Shown: positions 48,511-56,855 of the stretch, one piece after another
Layout: each line of letters opens with the position of its first letter
Position numbering within the stretch: position 1 is the stretch's first letter
NCBI GenBank assembly: GCA_001799285.1
Contig: MGTD01000018.1
Span: 1 to 64,000, forward strand
Origin: Deltaproteobacteria bacterium RIFOXYD12_FULL_56_24
Lineage (GTDB): Bacteria; Desulfobacterota; Desulfobulbia; Desulfobulbales; Desulfurivibrionaceae
Reading direction: 5' to 3'
DNA: 64,000 bases
Made by a program: the position numbers and the translations under genes
Notes under the pieces: generated by a model
Database searches by the model: none
The model's input: only the letters and a program-made list of their open reading frames with translations
Told to the model about the DNA's origin: nothing

Positions 48511-49407
48511 ATGAAGAAATTTGCCGCTATATTGCTGATCATTTTCGCTCTGCTGTCCGTATCGTGGACGGCCTTGGCCCAGCAGGACTATGCCCCCACC
48601 TTCAACCATGATCAGCATCGCTACCTGATTTTCCCCGGTTCGCCCTGCACCACCTGCCATCTGCCGGAAAGCCCCACCGTTGTGCCGGAGCGCCGGGCCT
48701 GCCGGCAATGCCATGACCAGAAGTTCGCCGAACTGGTAAAATTGCCCGCCCTGCGCAATACCCACGGCCCGCTCTGGGGTTTCACCCACGGTCCCTTCGC
48801 TAAAAGCCGGCAGATCGATTGTGCCAACTGTCATCAGCAGGATTACTGCTTGAACTGCCATGTCCAGGGGCCTGCCATGGAGATGGGCAAGTTCGGCGGT
48901 GGTCTGGTCAATGTCCATCGCAGTGATTTCAAGGTCAGCCACCCTTTGCTCGCTCGGACCAACCCCAGGCTTTGTTCAACTTGCCACGAACCGGCCTCCT
49001 GCGAGTCCTGCCACAACAGTTTCCGCCGCGACACCGTGGGGGACGGTCGGGCGGCCAGCCCCTCCCACCGGAGGGTCTTTGACCTGGGAATCAACGGCGA
49101 CATCGAAGCGATCCACGCCAATTACCGGGGCCAGGGAGCCCTGAGTCGTTGCGACGACTGCCACCTCCACGGCGGGGTCGCACCGAGCATGCATGTCTGG
49201 AGCAAGGACCATGCCCGGGAGGCCCGGCGTAGTCTCAATACCTGCCAGGCCTGTCATCCCGGCGGAGATACTTGCATCAGGTGCCACAGTGCCATTGGCG
49301 GTCCCGGCGGCATCAATCCACATGGTCCAGGCTTTGCAGGCCGTCGAGCGGATAGGTTGCGCAAGGCCTCCGGCGGCGCTACCTGTATCCGCTGTCATAA
49401 ACCTTAA
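48511..49407 (+). CDS. Ten-heme cytochrome c
   Basis: Ten CXXCH counted; signal peptide MKKFAAILLIIFALLSVSWTALAQ. Confidence 0.9.
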   Translation: MKKFAAILLIIFALLSVSWTALAQQDYAPTFNHDQHRYLIFPGSPCTTCHLPESPTVVPERRACRQCHDQKFAELVKLPALRNTHGPLWGFTHGPFAKSRQIDCANCHQQDYCLNCHVQGPAMEMGKFGGGLVNVHRSDFKVSHPLLARTNPRLCSTCHEPASCESCHNSFRRDTVGDGRAASPSHRRVFDLGINGDIEAIHANYRGQGALSRCDDCHLHGGVAPSMHVWSKDHAREARRSLNTCQACHPGGDTCIRCHSAIGGPGGINPHGPGFAGRRADRLRKASGGATCIRCHKP

Positions 49408-49411
49408 TAGA

Positions 49412-50473
49412 ATGGAACCAGTTTTGCGTAAGTCAAACCGTATTTCCTGTTTATCGGCCTTCCTGTTGTTTATTTCTTTGACTGCCTGCAGTGGCGGCGG
49501 CGCCGACCCGGCTGCGGGCAACATCACCATCCCGGTTTTCAGTACCGATGATCAGAACGTCACCTACATCGGCAGCGACCGTTGTCTGACTTGTCATGAA
49601 ACCCTTACTCCCGACCCGGTGGCTAGTTACTTTGCCTCCCGGCATGGACGGCCCGGTTCGGTTGATGCCACTGCCGACCCCGCCTGCCTGAGCTGCCACG
49701 ATCCCATTGGCGATGGCGGGACCCTGGCCCCCTGGTTTCGCGATCTCCCGCTTCCGGCCGGGGGGATGGCGGCGGTCGGGTGCGAAAATTGCCATGGCGC
49801 CGGCCCGCTCCACCTGGCGATAATCCCTGATCATCCTAATCCAGTGCCTGATTTCAACGTCTGCGGCAAGTGCCATGGCACCTTGCCGGCCAGCGTCCCT
49901 GAGCACGGCACCGGGATTTCCGCCAATATTCTGGCCGCATACCAGCAAAGCGCTCATGCCACCTCGTTGGGCACAATCGACTACCCCCTTTGCGCCCGCT
50001 GCCATAGCGATGATGTTTTTCGCCAATATGGCGCAGAAACCGCCGGGATGGACGGCGAACAATTGACCGCCTTTTTTCGCGACGTTGAGAGGTTGCCGGC
50101 ACTCTCCCTTATTCAATGCCGAACCTGCCATAACCATGGCGGCATCCTCCGCGCTTCGGCAACCACTGGCGCGGAAAACGGCCAGACGGTGAGCAAATAT
50201 TCCCGGCAGTTCAATCTCTGTACCGCCTGCCATCAGGTTTTTCTTACCGCTACCTTTAATCCGGCCAGTTCCACTTACAGCTATCTGCTGGATACCAGCA
50301 AAACGCCTTATCATGGCATCACGGATTTGGAAGGAAGGCCCGTTCAGGGCGTGGCGGTGATTTGGGACACCCATTTCGCCACTGCGGATGGCAGTATCGC
50401 CGGTTATGCGGTTAATCCCGCTGCCGAGCAAGCCTGTTTGGGTTGCCACGATCCCCATGGCACCACCAAGTGA
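49412..50473 (+). CDS. Eight-heme lipoprotein cytochrome c
   Basis: Lipobox LTAC; eight CXXCH. Start corrected from ORF track 49193. Confidence 0.88.
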   Translation: MEPVLRKSNRISCLSAFLLFISLTACSGGGADPAAGNITIPVFSTDDQNVTYIGSDRCLTCHETLTPDPVASYFASRHGRPGSVDATADPACLSCHDPIGDGGTLAPWFRDLPLPAGGMAAVGCENCHGAGPLHLAIIPDHPNPVPDFNVCGKCHGTLPASVPEHGTGISANILAAYQQSAHATSLGTIDYPLCARCHSDDVFRQYGAETAGMDGEQLTAFFRDVERLPALSLIQCRTCHNHGGILRASATTGAENGQTVSKYSRQFNLCTACHQVFLTATFNPASSTYSYLLDTSKTPYHGITDLEGRPVQGVAVIWDTHFATADGSIAGYAVNPAAEQACLGCHDPHGTTK

Positions 50474-50509
50474 TTTTAATTGGTGGTGCTTTCCTGGAAT
50501 GTTCTCTGT

Positions 50510-52915
50510 CTATTCGCCACGCCGCCTCGTTTTAAAAGTCTTCAGGGACTCGATAAGTCTTGACGGATCATAGTACGGGTTATCCTTGCTCCGTGCTTTC
50601 TCGGTGTGAAAGTACTGGTATTTGTAGCGCGTCTCCTGCCGGTGGCAATCGACACAGCTCGTCTTTGCCGGGTCTTCCGCTTTGAGGAAGGCGGTCTTCG
50701 AAGACAGGGTGCGGCTGGCCCTTCCTTCCAGCAGGGTGGCGCTCCACAGATGGGGATCGTGGCAGGTCAGGCAATGAATTTCCAGATCAAGGCTCTTGCC
50801 CTCTTTCCGGAGATCACCCTTTGCCAATAACAAAGGATCTGCCAGCAGAAAACTCTCCGGATGGCGGTACAGTTTAACGAGCGCTTTTTCTCCGGGTCCA
50901 TTCTGCCGGTGGCATTCCAGGCACCGCCTGCTTTTCGGTTTTTCTTCCGGGAAGAATTTGCTGGTATCTCTTGCCCAGAGGGGTGCCTCTTTGCCCCGGT
51001 GGACAACGTGGCAGAACTCGCAGACCCCCTTCTTTTCCTTTTCCGACACATCGTGTTTGCTCTGAAAAACCCGGTATTCGGTCTTGTGGCATTCCTTGCA
51101 CAAACCCCCTTTAGAGTTCTCAATTCTGAGAAAGCTGTTGCTGAGGTCTCCATCGGTCAGTTTGCCGGGGCCGAAGTCCTCTTGGGTTGGCGACCAGCGA
51201 TGCGGCTGATGGCAGGATGCGCAGCTCACTTCGGTATCTTTCTTTTTCCCTTCCGCCTCTTTTGGCTTCTTGCCCAGGGTGTGGCTGATTTTCCCGGTAA
51301 GCTTCTTTTCGCCGACCTTTCCTTCCTCGTGGCACGACAAGCAGTAAAGGTTGGCCGGGTTCCTGCTTATTTCCGCCGGATAATTCCCGCTGGGCAGAGG
51401 CACGGCAAAACCGATGGGAGTCGGGCCTTCATGAACCAGATGGCAGGTGCCGCAGAGGCCGGATTCCTTGGGGCCTTCCTTGCGGATGTTCTCATATTTT
51501 TTTTCAAAAAGAGTTGCATCGTGCCCTGTCCCCTTCACATACTTTTCATTGAGATGGCACTTGCCGCACAGGTCGGTTTTGTTTTCCGCGCGGAGGAATT
51601 TGGTCTTGACCAGACCCCGCTCGTCCCGGTCGCTTTCTTTGCTGAGCTTGAGGCTTTTGCTGCCATGGGAATCGTGACAGGAAGAACAGTACACCTTGTT
51701 GCCCTCGCCAAAATCATCGGCAAACAAAGGCAGCTCGATTTTCAACCCCTTGGTGAGTTTTGCGGAATCTTTGCCCAGCGAATGGCTGTATGGCCCCTTG
51801 ATTTCCACCTTGGTGACCTTTCGGTTCATACCGTGACAGGAGGCGCACACCTCCGTGGCAAGGGGCTCGCCACCCTTCAGCTTCTGGGCCCAGCCATGGG
51901 AGCCGTGGCAAAAACTACAGGTGCCGACCTCCTGAACCGACTTGCCCTTGGCGGTTTTGAGTTCCTTGCCGGTAATTGCCAGATTATGCGGGGTTTCGCG
52001 CACGACCTTCAGGCTGTCGTGACACTGAAAGCAAAGCTCGGAATCTCGATTTTCCAAGGCCAGGATATCGTTTGCTGTTCCTTTGTGGACCTTGTGACAG
52101 GAAAGGCAGCCCAGTTTATTTTCTTCAAATTTGGCGCCCGCCTTTTTTAACGGCTCGGAAGGCTTGATATCCTTCAGGTCCGCGCCTATCTTATGGGCGA
52201 GCAGCTTTCTTTCCGGCCCCTGGCCGGTCTTGTCCAGGTGGCACTCTCCGCAAATCACCGAAACCCCGGCCGCAGATGGAATCAGGTATTCGCGCGCGCT
52301 GCCGTGCACCTTGTGGCAAGAATTGCAGATGACGTCCTTCTGGTTGGTAGCCGGTCTTAGCCCCGACCTTTTGAGGCTCTCCGGAAAGCCCCCTTTTATC
52401 TCTTTCAGGGTCGTATGGAAGCCCTTGGCCGGGCCCGCGTCATAGCTGGGGTGACAGGCTCTGCACATCTCCGAATTACGGTTGTCCATCCGGAGAAACA
52501 TCTTGTACGAGACGACTTCCTCGGAAGAACCGGAATGGATACTGTGACAGGTGCCGCAATATATCTCCCCCTTGACGCTCAGCGGGAATTTGCTTTCGTC
52601 AATTTTCATCTTGGCCGAAGGCTTCTTGAAAACCGTATGCCTCTTGCCTGCCCACGAGGCTCTGGAATCGACGACAAAGCCGTCATGGCAGCTGTAGCAC
52701 ATCTCTTCTGCGCTTACGACCCCGTAGGCATTTTTCATCAACACATTGGTGTTGATCCACGGGATAACGGTCTCTTCGCCGGTTTTAAAGTCGTCCATCC
52801 ACATAACGTGGCAGACGGCGCACTCTCTTTTTGAGGAGGCTTCAAGGGCAAAGGCCAAAGAGAGCGACCCCAGGGCAAGGAAGACTGCTGTCGTAAAAGC
52901 CGCGATAAACCTCAT
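50510..52915 (-). CDS. Large multiheme cytochrome c with 20 CXXCH motifs
   Basis: 801 aa, signal peptide, 20 CXXCH counted by reading. Confidence 0.92.
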   Translation of the reverse strand: MRFIAAFTTAVFLALGSLSLAFALEASSKRECAVCHVMWMDDFKTGEETVIPWINTNVLMKNAYGVVSAEEMCYSCHDGFVVDSRASWAGKRHTVFKKPSAKMKIDESKFPLSVKGEIYCGTCHSIHSGSSEEVVSYKMFLRMDNRNSEMCRACHPSYDAGPAKGFHTTLKEIKGGFPESLKRSGLRPATNQKDVICNSCHKVHGSAREYLIPSAAGVSVICGECHLDKTGQGPERKLLAHKIGADLKDIKPSEPLKKAGAKFEENKLGCLSCHKVHKGTANDILALENRDSELCFQCHDSLKVVRETPHNLAITGKELKTAKGKSVQEVGTCSFCHGSHGWAQKLKGGEPLATEVCASCHGMNRKVTKVEIKGPYSHSLGKDSAKLTKGLKIELPLFADDFGEGNKVYCSSCHDSHGSKSLKLSKESDRDERGLVKTKFLRAENKTDLCGKCHLNEKYVKGTGHDATLFEKKYENIRKEGPKESGLCGTCHLVHEGPTPIGFAVPLPSGNYPAEISRNPANLYCLSCHEEGKVGEKKLTGKISHTLGKKPKEAEGKKKDTEVSCASCHQPHRWSPTQEDFGPGKLTDGDLSNSFLRIENSKGGLCKECHKTEYRVFQSKHDVSEKEKKGVCEFCHVVHRGKEAPLWARDTSKFFPEEKPKSRRCLECHRQNGPGEKALVKLYRHPESFLLADPLLLAKGDLRKEGKSLDLEIHCLTCHDPHLWSATLLEGRASRTLSSKTAFLKAEDPAKTSCVDCHRQETRYKYQYFHTEKARSKDNPYYDPSRLIESLKTFKTRRRGE

Positions 52916-52916
52916 C

Positions 52917-53918
52917 TCAGCGCTTTCCTCCCATCCGCCACATGCTCACTCGGTTTTTAAGCTGTTCCACGATATAAAAGCGGGAGCCCGCCGAGGTCAT
53001 GTTGGTTGGCGTTACAAATCTGATTTTTTCGCCCGAAGTGCGCTGCATGATGCCTTGGAAAGCGCCGGAGGCATCAAAGACCTGAACGGCGCCGGTGTAG
53101 CTGTCGGATACATAAACAGTGTTCCTGATCAGCATGACCCCCTTTGGCCGGAAGAGCTTGCCTGGGGTAATGCCCCATCCTCCCAGCATCTGGAGAGGCT
53201 CTCCGGTCGAGGAAAATGCCTTGACCAGATTATTAATAACATCCACCACATAGACGACGCCATTGTCGTCAATCGCCACCGTTGCCGGATGCCTGAATTC
53301 GTTGTTGTTCTCCCCGAAATTGCCGAACCACCGCAGCCTGCGGCCGCTTCGGTCGTAAACATGGATGTGGTGATTGCCATTATCGACCAGGAATATCTCA
53401 CCCTTTGCCGAGACGGCGCAGTCGGTAATCCTCGGTTTTTCATTATTCCCGACCGGGCTGGCGGTAAATTCTCCGCTGGCACCCCCATCAGGGGAAAATA
53501 TCTTGACCTTGGCGGTTTCCGCATCGGCAACATAAATCGCTCCCCGCTGGTCGGCGCAAAGGCCTATGGCTCTATGGAAGTCTCCGCCAAACTGGAAAAG
53601 GTATTTCCCCGCGAGGTCGAAAACCGCCACCCGGTGATTGAGGCCGTCAAGCACATAGAGCCTGCCGTTCGCACTGACGAGGTCGGTGGGCTGGTTGAAG
53701 GGGATCCCCTGAGCGCCGGTTATCTCCCCGCTAAACTCCACGCCAGCCGACCCGGTGGCGGCCGCCGTGAAAGGCAGAAGGGAAAAGAGCAGCAAGAGAA
53801 TAACCAGCATGCTCATGCTCCCCTTCCCGGTCATCGGCCGTGTCATAGGCTGCTCCCTCCCGCCCCAGTCATTACTGCACCACCCGGAGCCAGGGGCGGG
53901 CTTCCTGCTTTTTGTCAA
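52917..53918 (-). CDS. NHL-repeat protein
   Basis: Repeated PTDLVSANGRLYVLDGLNHRVAVFD-type repeats. Confidence 0.85.
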   Translation of the reverse strand: MTKSRKPAPGSGWCSNDWGGREQPMTRPMTGKGSMSMLVILLLLFSLLPFTAAATGSAGVEFSGEITGAQGIPFNQPTDLVSANGRLYVLDGLNHRVAVFDLAGKYLFQFGGDFHRAIGLCADQRGAIYVADAETAKVKIFSPDGGASGEFTASPVGNNEKPRITDCAVSAKGEIFLVDNGNHHIHVYDRSGRRLRWFGNFGENNNEFRHPATVAIDDNGVVYVVDVINNLVKAFSSTGEPLQMLGGWGITPGKLFRPKGVMLIRNTVYVSDSYTGAVQVFDASGAFQGIMQRTSGEKIRFVTPTNMTSAGSRFYIVEQLKNRVSMWRMGGKR

Positions 53919-55644
53919 CGGGCTCCTCGCCTACCGGTTTAAAGAGGTGCGGAAGATAGAATTTTTCATATTTTTCGAGCATGCCCACTACGGCGGTGCC
54001 CTTTAGTTCGCCGATCTGTGCCGCGGTATAGCCAAGCTTTTCGAAAGGCAGGTACGACTCCTGCTGGTTATGGCAATCCCTGCATTTTGCCGGCAATTTG
54101 GACATATTTTTGTGAATGACCCTTTGCGCCTGAGTTTTTTGCAGGGGAGAGAGGGTTCTTTCCTTCTGCAAATACTCCGCGACCATCTGGATCGACTCGT
54201 CCGAGTCTATCCGACCGAATTTTCCGGTTTCGACGGTGAAGGGAATGATCTTGAAATTCACTTTCTCTGCGGGTGGAAGCCGGCCGATGGGCTGGTCAAC
54301 GATCATCCCGCCCTTTTTGGCGTACCACTTGAAGGTCTGGGGCCGTTGCGGGGAATTTTCCCCATTGGGACGTTTGGCATGGCAGACCTCGCAGGAGAAG
54401 AAGGAGGCGTGCATATTCAAGAAAGCCCGGACCTCCTTCATCTTCTCGTGCGGCAGGTCACCGTGGCACTTGATGCAGGCCGACCGCTTGTCCGGGATGA
54501 CGTCGAGGCCGATATGGTGGAAATGGCCCTTGATTTTTTGCTCCTCCAGAATTCGGTAGCCAAGGAAATGCTTGTTGGTCTCGGTGCTTTCAAGCAGCCG
54601 CTTCTCGAAGAGCTCGGTCTGCGAGCTTGCCGCTTTTTTTGCCTCATGCCGGCCCGCAGGCGGGAAGAAACCGTGGACGCTGAAAATGGTCAGCTTCAGG
54701 ATCACCACGGAAATGGTGGCAAGCAGGACCATGACCGTCAGGCTGTATGCGACCTTGATGATCTTTTTCAACATGGGATCGCGGTGATGGCTTTCGTAAA
54801 AGGGCATGATCTCGTCGGCGAGGCCCTCTTCGGTCATGGTCTTGACGTATTCGGCGTAGTGCTCCTCGACCATCTCGTGTTCGGAGAGATAGCCGGTGAG
54901 AAAGACCTTCCCCATCGGGAATTTGTGAAGGTGGAGATGGGTATTGTAGAGATGGATGATGATCAGGAAGGTGGCCGCCAGCAGCGCCTCGTCGCTGTGG
55001 GCGATGATCGCCAGGTTGAAGGCGATCCCCGGCATGATGTGGGACAAAAGCTCCCTTTTCCAGAGGAGGAGGCCGGAGAGGCCCAGGAGCGGAATACCCC
55101 AGAAGACTGCGAAGAAGTCGAATTTCTCCTTCCACATGAACTTGGCGTACTCGGGTTTCTTGTCGGAGATGAAGAACAGGTACTTGATGTACTGGACGAT
55201 ATCCTGGCCGTCCTTGAGGTTCGGGACCATGGGCAGGGCGGCGAAGGCCAGCAGGCCGGCCTTCGGGGTCAAATTCCCGGCCTTTTTCAGGGGAAGCAGA
55301 TGTTCTTGGTAGTAGACGTAAAGAAAATAGTAGATGTAGATGAGAAAAAGCAGGCACATCGTTACCCCGGCCCAGCGATGGATCTTCGGGATCATGTCCG
55401 CCCCGCCGATCATTGCATAGAAGGCGCCAAGATTGGGGATCTCGGCGAACTTGAGGGGGACCCCGGTGGCGATCAGGGTAAGCACACTGGAAAAGAGGAT
55501 GAAATGCATGATCCTCTGGGCCAGGGTAAAGCGGTAGAAGTACTTAATGCCGTCCTTGATATAGATCGGCGAACGGTAGAGGAACATCTTCTTTGAGAAG
55601 CGCTGCTCCGGTGGCAGAATATCTTTATATAGGTTACTTCCCAT
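53872..55644 (-). CDS. Cytochrome b-type membrane protein with C-terminal triheme c region
   Basis: IKYFYRFTLAQRIMHFILFSSVLTLIATGVPLKF, multiple TM; CIKCH, CEVCH, CRDCH. Confidence 0.85.
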   Translation of the reverse strand: MGSNLYKDILPPEQRFSKKMFLYRSPIYIKDGIKYFYRFTLAQRIMHFILFSSVLTLIATGVPLKFAEIPNLGAFYAMIGGADMIPKIHRWAGVTMCLLFLIYIYYFLYVYYQEHLLPLKKAGNLTPKAGLLAFAALPMVPNLKDGQDIVQYIKYLFFISDKKPEYAKFMWKEKFDFFAVFWGIPLLGLSGLLLWKRELLSHIMPGIAFNLAIIAHSDEALLAATFLIIIHLYNTHLHLHKFPMGKVFLTGYLSEHEMVEEHYAEYVKTMTEEGLADEIMPFYESHHRDPMLKKIIKVAYSLTVMVLLATISVVILKLTIFSVHGFFPPAGRHEAKKAASSQTELFEKRLLESTETNKHFLGYRILEEQKIKGHFHHIGLDVIPDKRSACIKCHGDLPHEKMKEVRAFLNMHASFFSCEVCHAKRPNGENSPQRPQTFKWYAKKGGMIVDQPIGRLPPAEKVNFKIIPFTVETGKFGRIDSDESIQMVAEYLQKERTLSPLQKTQAQRVIHKNMSKLPAKCRDCHNQQESYLPFEKLGYTAAQIGELKGTAVVGMLEKYEKFYLPHLFKPVGEEPVDKKQEARPWLRVVQ

Positions 55645-56740
55645 CGTCGTTCCTCCTCTCTTTACGCAGAGCCGCATCCGGGAAAAGGAACCGCACCTGT
55701 TCGAGGAAGAGCAGCCCGAAGAAGATGAGGAGGGTAGCGGCCGTCAAAATGATGAAAAACCAGATCACGTACTTCTCGATGATGCTCTCCTGGTCGTGGG
55801 GATCGAGATGTACCTTGAAGTTCGCGAGATTTTCCGCGGCCTTGGGATGGCAGTCGGTCTGGCTGCACGTCTTGAAGCGATTGGCCTTGTGGATGGAGGA
55901 TTGCGGGTCATGCTGGGAAAGAATCGTGTGGGTCGATTTCCCCTCCCTGACATGGCAATCGGTGCAGTCGGGCAGCCTCTCGCTGCCGGTGGAGACCCCC
56001 TTGCCGTGGAAGGTTTCCTTGTAGGTGAAGACCGCATTCTTCAGCTTGTGCCGCTTGATCAGCCCCTGGTCCTCATGGCAGCTCCCGCAAACCTGGATAA
56101 CTTCTTCAGGCGCCCGGCTCTTGTTGAGCCTGCCGCTCACATGCATGTAAAAGGTCTTGATGAATTCATCCTTCTCGTGGCAGGCCCGGCATTTGCCGAC
56201 GGCCCGCTCGGAAAGACCCGGTCGCACCAGCTTGTAAAAGGCCAGCGGCCGGTAGAGCGGGTTTTCATGACAGCTCTTGCAGGTCGGCAGATCCTCGGGA
56301 TGCACGGTCGGTTTGCCATCCCAGCCGATTTTGCCGTGGACGCTTTTATCAAGAATATCCTGGATGGGCTTGTGGCTGAATTTCTTGGAGGTTGAAGGCT
56401 CCTGCACATGGCATTCCTTGGTGCAGTTGACGCCCCCCTCCTTGATTTCGTGAGGAATCTTCTCAAGACCCTCATGGCAATCCCCGCATTTGACCCTGCC
56501 GTGGGAGCCGACCTTCTCCATCTCCTCGTTGACGAAAAGGAGCCTCAGCTTTCCGTCGTCGTCCACTCTGGCCAGACCGGGATACCGGTGGCACATGAGG
56601 CAGTTCTCCTCGTCAGCCGCAAACAAGGCCGCGGGACAAGCGATCAACAGAGCAATGAGCAGTACCCCTCCACTAAAGCCAAGTTGAGCAGCTTGTCTGC
56701 TCAAACGAAACTTATGCCCCTTGGGTGAAAACCATTTCAT
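55634..56740 (-). CDS. Membrane-anchored multiheme cytochrome c (6 CXXCH plus CX3CH and CX4CH)
   Basis: CLMCH, CGDCH, CTKECH, CKSCH, CRACH, CGSCH, CTDCH, CSQTDCH; C-terminal TM. Confidence 0.88.
   Translation of the reverse strand: MKWFSPKGHKFRLSRQAAQLGFSGGVLLIALLIACPAALFAADEENCLMCHRYPGLARVDDDGKLRLLFVNEEMEKVGSHGRVKCGDCHEGLEKIPHEIKEGGVNCTKECHVQEPSTSKKFSHKPIQDILDKSVHGKIGWDGKPTVHPEDLPTCKSCHENPLYRPLAFYKLVRPGLSERAVGKCRACHEKDEFIKTFYMHVSGRLNKSRAPEEVIQVCGSCHEDQGLIKRHKLKNAVFTYKETFHGKGVSTGSERLPDCTDCHVREGKSTHTILSQHDPQSSIHKANRFKTCSQTDCHPKAAENLANFKVHLDPHDQESIIEKYVIWFFIILTAATLLIFFGLLFLEQVRFLFPDAALRKERRNDDGK
56675..56731. repeat. Dispersed ~57-bp repeat, copy B (within 5' coding region of the 55634-56740 gene)
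   Basis: AAAGCCAAGTTGAGCAGCTTGTCTGCTCAAACGAAACTTATGCCCCTTGGGTGAAAA; ~51 of 57 positions match copy A. Confidence 0.8.
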
Positions 56741-56817
56741 CACGGACCCCCTTTTCCTGATCTTTGGCCGACCCGGCAACCGACAGAGCCGACAGACGGA
56801 ATTATCATGGTTTGGCG

Positions 56818-56855
56818 GTAACTGTTCAGCAGATGCGGTGCGGCTGAACAGTTAC
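56818..56855. repeat. Solo MITE-end hairpin
   Basis: GTAACTGTTCAGC-agatgcggtgcg-GCTGAACAGTTAC, perfect 13-bp stem. Confidence 0.75.

Noticed and set aside
54070-55596. 508-aa plus-strand ORF opposite the cytochrome b gene
   Set aside because: Shadow ORF; the minus strand has TM segments and heme motifs.
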